Positions 60,149-64,000 of a stretch of DNA of 64,000 nt are shown one piece after another; the stretch's first letter is position 1; every line of letters starts with the position of its first letter. The stretch covers positions 744,001 to 808,000 of the forward strand of contig NZ_CP034692.1 of assembly GCF_004114375.1 (NCBI RefSeq). Reading direction: 5' to 3'. The notes below the pieces were generated by a model, which was given only the letters and a program-made list of their open reading frames with translations, did no database searches and was not told the DNA's origin. The position numbers and the translations under genes are program-made. The DNA is from Halorubrum sp. BOL3-1 (GTDB taxonomy: Archaea; Halobacteriota; Halobacteria; Halobacteriales; Haloferacaceae).

Positions 60149-60234
60149 ACGTTCGCTACGCGCCGGAGAAGGGAGTGCGTTTCGCCGTCGAGGCTCTCAC
60201 GAACGCCGGCGGCGGCGTCGATCACCCACAACCA

Positions 60235-60452
60235 AACGAGGCGGTGGCGCGTGCCTCCGAGCGCCCAACAGGGCGCGAGGAGCACGCGCGAGGGAGTCGC
60301 GAGCGGGCGGGCGACCGAAGGGAGCCCCGAGCGAGCGACGAGGCTGGGGAGGCGTGAGGTGCCGTGCGGTCGGGTGGGACTCGAAGGAGCAGTCGCCGGC
60401 GCTGCGCGCCGGCTGCCAGAGACGCGTCGCGTCCTCGCGGCTGGGGCTTCGG
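60235..60452 (+). repeat. Dispersed structured repeat, copy A
   Basis: 218 bases. Hairpin I: GCGCGTGC/GCACGCGC (60247-60254 with 60282-60289), facing GA/GA, then GCGCCC/GGGCGC (60261-60266 with 60271-60276) around AACA. Hairpin II: GTCGC/GCGAC (60296-60300 with 60335-60339). The linker is GAGGCTGGGGAGGCGTGAGG. Terminal hairpin III: TCGAAG/CTTCGG (60381-60386 with 60447-60452), with an inner GCCGGCGC/GCGCCGGC stem and AGTCGC facing GCGGCT through a G-U pair. It shares order, linkers and ends with copies B and C. Confidence 0.8.
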
Positions 60453-60490
60453 CGGTCTCGATTGTGCCGCGATCAGTTGCGTAGTATAGA

Positions 60491-60505
60491 GCGGCTGGGG
60501 CTTCG
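60491..60505 (+). repeat. Extra copy of the repeat's terminal motif
   Basis: GCGGCTGGGGCTTCG is repeated exactly from 60437-60451. Only the 3' arm of hairpin III is present here, which suggests a partial duplication or a remnant of a second repeat unit. Confidence 0.65.
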
Positions 60506-60543
60506 ACAGTCCCAGTCGTATCACCGATTCCGCAGACCGATTC

Positions 60544-61002
60544 CTACTCGCTACACTCCGCGAGCCACTCGTGGGCCCAGTCGTCGATCTCCTCGAAGAC
60601 GGGCGCGAGCGACTCGCCCTTGTCGGTCAGACTGTAATACGTCGCCACCGGCGAGTCCTCCTCCAATCGCCGGTGGACGAAGCCGGTCTCTTGGAGGTCG
60701 TCGAGCACGCGCGAGAGCGTCCGGGCGTTCGCGTCGGTCTCGCGTTTCAGCTCGTTGAACCGCGACTCGCCGCTCAACAGCTCGTGGAGGACGACGAGCC
60801 GCCACTTCGAGCCGATCTGCTCGATCGAGTCGACGACCGGACAGGGGGTCTCGGGCGCGGTCACCGCGTCCGCTCCCGCCGCTGCGTCCGCTCCCGTCGG
60901 CGCCGACTCGCTCGCGTCGGCCTCCGATCCGCTCGCGGCCGAGTCGGCCTCTCCCGCCGCCGTCTCCGCTGATTCCGTCTCGGCGAGTTCCTGCGATGAC
61001 AT
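60544..61002 (-). CDS. HxlR-family winged-helix regulator
   Basis: 152 residues. A ~50-residue acidic low-complexity N-terminus precedes the HxlR domain: TPCPVVDSIEQIGSKWRLVVLHELLSGESRFNELKRE, read in parts, then the recognition helix NARTLSRVLDDLQETGFVHRR and the wing SPVATYYSLTDKGESL. Cys54 sits just before the domain, the position where redox- or quinone-sensing relatives (YodB, CatR, HypR of Bacillus) have their sensor Cys; a second Cys is at residue 150. It is divergent from doxX with only 69 bases between the starts, so it very likely controls both. Confidence 0.9.
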   Translation of the reverse strand: MSSQELAETESAETAAGEADSAASGSEADASESAPTGADAAAGADAVTAPETPCPVVDSIEQIGSKWRLVVLHELLSGESRFNELKRETDANARTLSRVLDDLQETGFVHRRLEEDSPVATYYSLTDKGESLAPVFEEIDDWAHEWLAECSE

Positions 61003-61071
61003 CGGTGTTACCTACTAAATGTATTGTCCGGGAAGCGATAAATAGGTTACGTCTATATAGTAGGTTACACA
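61003..61071. promoter_or_regulatory. Operator/promoter region of the hxlR-doxX pair
   Basis: Three copies of a TAGTAGGTTAC-like motif: 61007-61017 (as GTTACCTACTA, inverted), 61041-61050 (AATAGGTTAC) and 61058-61068 (TAGTAGGTTAC). Outer copies face each other. AT-rich boxes GATAAATAG (61037-61045) and CTATATAG (61053-61060) lie between. The arrangement fits an HxlR dimer site covering both promoters. HxlR-type regulators of Bacillus bind TAGTA/TACTA dyads, which this resembles. Confidence 0.6.
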
Positions 61072-61515
61072 ATGTTAGCTGGACTCACGACGCTACCGCT
61101 TCAGTTCGACACTCCCCTCGCGGGCGAGCTCTTCTTATTCGGCCGACTCATCTTCGGCGCGACCCTCGCGTTCATGGGTCTCAACCACTTCATGGACCTC
61201 GAAACGATGGCCGGCTACGCCGAGTTCAAGGGTCTCCCCGCGCCGCTGTTCTCGGTGATCGCCTCCGGAGTCGTCCTCGGCGGTCTCGGCGTCGCGGCGG
61301 GCGCGTTCCCCGTTCTCGCGGCCGGCGCACTCGCCCTCTTCCTGCTCGCCTCCGCCGTGACGATGCACGACTTCTGGTCGGTCGACGACCCCGAGGAGAG
61401 GCAGAACGAGATGACGAGCTTTCTGAAGAACGTCTACGGCGCCGGCGCGGCGCTCGCGCTGCTCGCGGCCGGCGGCACCGCGTGGCCCTACGCGGTCGGT
61501 ATGAGCCTGTTCTGA
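61072..61515 (+). CDS. DoxX-family membrane protein
   Basis: 147 residues, four membrane segments. ELFLFGRLIFGATLAFMGLNHFMDLETMAGYAEFKGLP, read in parts, is the DoxX signature (an H-F-x-x-x near the end of TM1 and the Y-x-x-x-K-G-x-P loop). HDFWSVDDPEERQNEMTSFLKNV follows TM3. DoxX proteins are linked to quinone or thiol redox chemistry; in Bacillus CatD and MhqP are DoxX members next to ring-cleaving dioxygenases. Here the gene is flanked by HxlR and a VOC dioxygenase-like gene. Confidence 0.88.
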   Translation: MLAGLTTLPLQFDTPLAGELFLFGRLIFGATLAFMGLNHFMDLETMAGYAEFKGLPAPLFSVIASGVVLGGLGVAAGAFPVLAAGALALFLLASAVTMHDFWSVDDPEERQNEMTSFLKNVYGAGAALALLAAGGTAWPYAVGMSLF

Positions 61516-61583
61516 AGGTGGAGTCGCGGTGAACACGTCCGACCGCCGGAACGGCTAACCGTCTCGGCAGTGACGCCGAGGAC

Positions 61584-62066
61584 ATGAGCGACGCGCCGAC
61601 GACGACCGGACTCCACCACGTCACGAACATCTGTACGGACATCGAGGAGACCGCGGCGTTCTACGAGGACGTCCTCGGCTGGCACACGGTCAAGCGGACC
61701 CAGAACTACGACGACCCCGGCACGCCGCACTACTACTTCTCGTCGACGCCCGAGGGCGAACAGGGGACCGTCGTCACCTACTTCGAGTACCCCGAATCGC
61801 AGGGGGCGCCCGGCCCGGGAGCGAGCCACCACTTCGCGTTCGGCGTCGCAGACGAGGCGACGCTCCGCGAGTGGCGGGACCACCTCCGCGAGAGCGACGT
61901 GCGCGTCTCCGAGGTGAAAGACCGGACCTACTTCAAGAGCGTCTACTTCACCGACCCCGACGGTCTCGTCTTCGAACTCGCGACCGGAGGGCCGGGCTTC
62001 GCCGGCGACGAGGACGACCCCGGCAGCGAGGAGATCGACCCGTTCGAGCGCGGCTACGAGGACTGA
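61584..62066 (+). CDS. VOC-family protein resembling one half of a ring-cleaving dioxygenase
   Basis: 160 residues from MSDAPTTTGLHHVTNICTDIEETAAFYEDVLGWHTVKRT, read in parts. The His in LHHVTNI, the His in ASHHFAFGV and the Glu in LVFELATGGPGF are the three metal ligands of the VOC fold. The text (PHYYFSSTPEGEQGTVVTYFEYP, DRTYFKSVYFTDPDGLVFELAT) follows the N-terminal half of MhqO/LinE-type ring-cleaving dioxygenases of ~310 residues, so this is a single-unit version that would need to dimerise. It starts 68 bases after doxX, probably the same unit. Confidence 0.83.
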   Translation: MSDAPTTTGLHHVTNICTDIEETAAFYEDVLGWHTVKRTQNYDDPGTPHYYFSSTPEGEQGTVVTYFEYPESQGAPGPGASHHFAFGVADEATLREWRDHLRESDVRVSEVKDRTYFKSVYFTDPDGLVFELATGGPGFAGDEDDPGSEEIDPFERGYED

Positions 62067-62181
62067 TCGAGTGTGGCCAGTCCCCGCCGCCCTTCGGCGG
62101 TCACGGGGTCGAGTGCTCCGATCGTGTGTCGCGGTCGGGAAACCACCGAACCGGTTTGTCGATACCGCGCGAAGCCGGTCC

Positions 62182-62700
62182 ATGGAATCCGGGGACCCGC
62201 CCGAACTGCTCTCCTGTGACGACTGCGACACCCTCGCCGTCGGGACCGGACCGGTCACCTGCTGCGGAGCGACGATGACGCCGACCGCGTCCGTCGACGC
62301 CGTCGCGGAGCCCGAACTCGATGACCTGCTCCGCGACGTCTTCGAGATGTCCGACACCGAACTCGAAGTCTGTCTCTGCGTGATGGAGGGCGGAACGATG
62401 ACGGTGAACGAGCTGGCCGACCGGATCGACCGCGACAGGAGCGTCGTCGCTCGGCACCTCAACCACCTCGCGGCGCTGGGGGTCGTGGAAAAGCGGCGGC
62501 GGCTCATCGAGGACGGCGGACACGTCTACGTGTACCGTCCGGTCGAGCCGGAGGTCGTCCGGCGGCGACTCACGGCGGCCTTCGGAACGTGGGTGCGCGG
62601 GGCGACCGAGCGACTCGCCGCCCTCCGCCGGGAGAAGGTCGCCTCCGTGGCCGACGTGGACGGCGACCCGGCGTGGACGCTGTTCAGAGACGACGGTTAG
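62182..62700 (+). CDS. Winged-helix transcription regulator with N-terminal Cys motif
   Basis: 172 residues from MESGDPPELLSCDDCDTLAVGTGPVTCCGATMTPT, read in parts (ATG at 62182). Four Cys near residues 12-28 (CDDC and CC) suggest a small zinc site. The winged helix (about 50-115) has the helix-turn-helix MTVNELADRIDRDRSVVARHLNHLAALGVVEKRRR and the wing HVYVYRPVEPEVV. It is TrmB/ArsR-like in shape. Target is unknown. It converges with the next gene with a 4-base overlap (62697-62700). Confidence 0.8.
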   Translation: MESGDPPELLSCDDCDTLAVGTGPVTCCGATMTPTASVDAVAEPELDDLLRDVFEMSDTELEVCLCVMEGGTMTVNELADRIDRDRSVVARHLNHLAALGVVEKRRRLIEDGGHVYVYRPVEPEVVRRRLTAAFGTWVRGATERLAALRREKVASVADVDGDPAWTLFRDDG

Positions 62701-63167
62701 ATCTGGTCCGCTACGACCGCGTAGACGCCGCCGAGCACGGCACCGTAGGTCGCGTGCCACAGCAGCGACGGCGGCGCGAAGTTCGGGAACGGCGGCGAGG
62801 CCGGGGATCCGACGGCACTCAGCCAGACCGGCATTACGAGTGCGGCCAAGCCGATCCAGGTCGCGACCCCCCACCCCACGCCCGCACCGATCCGGACGGC
62901 CGTCGAGTCGAGGTCGAACGTCCCGACAATCCCGGCGAAGACGACACCGAGGACCGCGCCGTGGGAGAGGTGGACGACGAGTCCGGTGCCGGGACTCGGC
63001 GGCGGCGCGAGCGCGTACAGCGACGGGATGGCGACGGCCAGCGTCGCCGCGTTCATCGCCAGTACGAGACCGCCCATGGCGGCGGCGCCGACGATGCCGC
63101 CGACGAGCCCGGCCCGCCAGTTTCCGACTTCATTCCCGGTTGTCTGCGATTGAGTCGTGGTCGACAT
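62697..63167 (-). CDS. Uncharacterised four-segment membrane protein
   Basis: 156 residues from MSTTTQSQTTGNEVGNWRAGL (ATG at 63167; the longer frame is unlikely). Four hydrophobic segments: AGLVGGIVGAAAMGGLVLAM, LVVHLSHGAVLGVVFAGIVG, GAGVGWGVATWIGLAALVMPVWL and LWHATYGAVLGGVYAVVA. The H-x-x-x-G-A-V-L-G pattern occurs twice (LSHGAVLGVVFA and WHATYGAVLGGVYA), indicating an internal duplication of two-segment units. Function is unknown; such small proteins are common in haloarchaea. Confidence 0.7.
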   Translation of the reverse strand: MSTTTQSQTTGNEVGNWRAGLVGGIVGAAAMGGLVLAMNAATLAVAIPSLYALAPPPSPGTGLVVHLSHGAVLGVVFAGIVGTFDLDSTAVRIGAGVGWGVATWIGLAALVMPVWLSAVGSPASPPFPNFAPPSLLWHATYGAVLGGVYAVVADQI

Positions 63168-63356
63168 GCGTCCGTTGGTCGTTTTCGTGCCCGAATAACG
63201 CCGGTGAGGTCGTTCGTCGTCGAGACGAGAACGGGGAAGATATTTCTGTTTCCGAAGGCTTCGGCTCCGAAATATAGCGCGGTCGACGAACGGATAGAAC
63301 GCACGTCTCGCGAGCAACGCATCCGGAGCGATACGGCGAACAGGGTCGAACGGGGG

Positions 63357-63815
63357 TTAGCGCGCCTCAACGAGCGCCGCGAACCGGTTGAGGGCGCGCC
63401 GACAGACCGGGACGTATCCAACCGCGACGAGCGGGACTTCGACGACGACTCGGCACCGGTCGGTCGCGTCGGCGTACCGGTCGACCCGGTGGCCGGTCGC
63501 GGGGACACCGACGACCCGCCAGTCCCAGCGGAGCCGCGTCGCGCTCGTGACCCGAAACGGGACCCGAACGCCGGCGACTCGGACCCGTCCGGTCGTTCCG
63601 GTCTCGACGTACCGGTCCGTGCTCTCGACGCCGCGGACGGACGGGCTCCAGTCGGGCCACCGACGCGTGTCCCGAAGCGCCCTCGCGGTCGGCTCGACCG
63701 CGCCGGCGACGTCGCGGCCGACCGCGAGCTTCGTCCCCTCTCTGACGACGGTGGGTCGGTCGTCCGGACCGGGATTTCCGGGCACGTTTCGCGTTCCGGG
63801 CGCACGGCGCTTCAT
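63357..63815 (-). CDS. SRPBCC (START-like) lipid/hydrophobe-binding protein
   Basis: 152 residues from MKRRAPGTRNVPG (ATG at 63815); a start about 24 codons later is possible. The SRPBCC pattern is visible: LAVGRDVAGAVEPTARALRDTRRWPDWSPSVRGVESTD (first strand, two helices, W-P-x-W motif), read in parts, then VRVAGVRVPFRVTSATRLRWDWRVVGVPATGHRVD strands and the long C-terminal helix. Such polyketide-cyclase-like proteins bind hydrophobic ligands; the ligand is unknown. Confidence 0.75.
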   Translation of the reverse strand: MKRRAPGTRNVPGNPGPDDRPTVVREGTKLAVGRDVAGAVEPTARALRDTRRWPDWSPSVRGVESTDRYVETGTTGRVRVAGVRVPFRVTSATRLRWDWRVVGVPATGHRVDRYADATDRCRVVVEVPLVAVGYVPVCRRALNRFAALVEAR

Positions 63816-64000
63816 CGTCGCGGTCCGCCGGCCGCTTCCGCACGTTCGTTCAGTTCTGAACAACCGGGTCGGCGGTGGTTCGTGGTTCGTTCACCGATCG
63901 AGTCGCGACCGCACCGATCAGTATTAAGTCATTATATGGTATCAAGACTCATTATCTCTTTCCACGAAGGGTTAATACGGGGGTTCGGACTATCGTGAGT
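63816..64000. other. Promoter-like intergenic region at the window end
   Basis: An inverted repeat GTTCAG-TT-CTGAAC lies at 63848-63861. From about 63920 the sequence turns AT-rich (TATTAAGTCATTATATGG region), fitting a promoter for a plus-strand gene beyond the window. A GTG at 63995 is too close to the edge to judge. Confidence 0.4.

Larger units (their letters stand above)
60149..60543. other. 395-bp gene-free region holding repeat copy A
   Basis: It contains repeat copy A (60235-60452) and, 38 bases after it, a second piece of the repeat's terminal motif (60491-60505). Open frames here are Arg-rich low-complexity translations and show no coding signature. Confidence 0.7.

Noticed and set aside
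60247-60289. Kink-turn (L7Ae site) in hairpin I of the repeat
   Set aside because: Facing GA/GA steps are present in all copies, as in kink-turns, but the required three-base bulge next to them is missing; only one unpaired base is seen.

Overview
The window is a piece of haloarchaeal chromosome, most like Halorubrum or a close relative (genus inferred from style, not from a database). The grounds are GC-rich codons with G or C in almost every third position, strongly acidic proteins, TATA boxes about 25-35 bases before start codons that imply leaderless mRNAs, Tat-dependent lipoproteins (RR motif plus lipobox), and purely archaeal genes (aIF2 alpha, Nop10, L44e, S27e, archaeosine synthase, geranylgeranyl reductase, archaeal phospholipid synthase). 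I saw no rRNA, tRNA, CRISPR array or replication origin.

Layout. 0-11.3 kb: end of an MFS transporter, a GrpB-like protein, small proteins, a UspA protein, hisC with an AK6-type adenylate kinase and a phospholipid synthase, HflX, an FAH-family hydrolase, a zinc-ribbon membrane protein, a beta-lactamase-fold hydrolase and an OsmC protein. 11.3-21.8 kb: a multi-PAS histidine kinase with a degenerate receiver, an O-methyltransferase, a complete IS6-type insertion sequence with a perfect 8-bp target duplication, methylmalonyl-CoA mutase and epimerase, an FNT channel, a frameshifted S9 peptidase and a cyclase. 21.9-26 kb: the translation/RNA operon L44e-S27e-aIF2 alpha-Nop10-PAC2 (PAC2 frameshifted), then a thiolase-DUF35 pair. 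26-36.5 kb: a second histidine kinase, a double glyoxalase, an EamA protein, a decayed TnpB element, an amino-acid permease fused to UspA domains beside a tandem UspA protein, and a MATE exporter. 36.5-42.9 kb: archaeosine synthase, a PPOX protein, an AbgA-like M20 hydrolase, geranylgeranyl reductase, and two gene-poor stretches.

43-57.6 kb holds two importers. A BMP-type (nucleoside-like) ABC system has its ATPase and two permeases at 43-47 kb, but its binding protein lies at 56.4-57.6 kb. Between them sits a peptide cassette: a family-5 binding protein, DppBCDF, a TldD-like protein and a second AbgA-like hydrolase. The binding protein appears circularly permuted. 57.7-64 kb: a phosphohexomutase, an acylphosphatase, an HxlR regulator-DoxX-dioxygenase-like set resembling quinone/catechol stress modules, and small regulators and membrane proteins.

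The best candidate for an undescribed element is a dispersed repeat present three times (36.7-36.95, 40.95-41.14 and 60.24-60.45 kb). Its copies share three stem-loops whose paired bases change together, joined by conserved purine-rich linkers. This suggests a structured RNA family or a structured mobile DNA repeat. Two genes (S9 peptidase, PAC2) are each broken by one missing base in a G-run, which may be sequence error rather than real decay.
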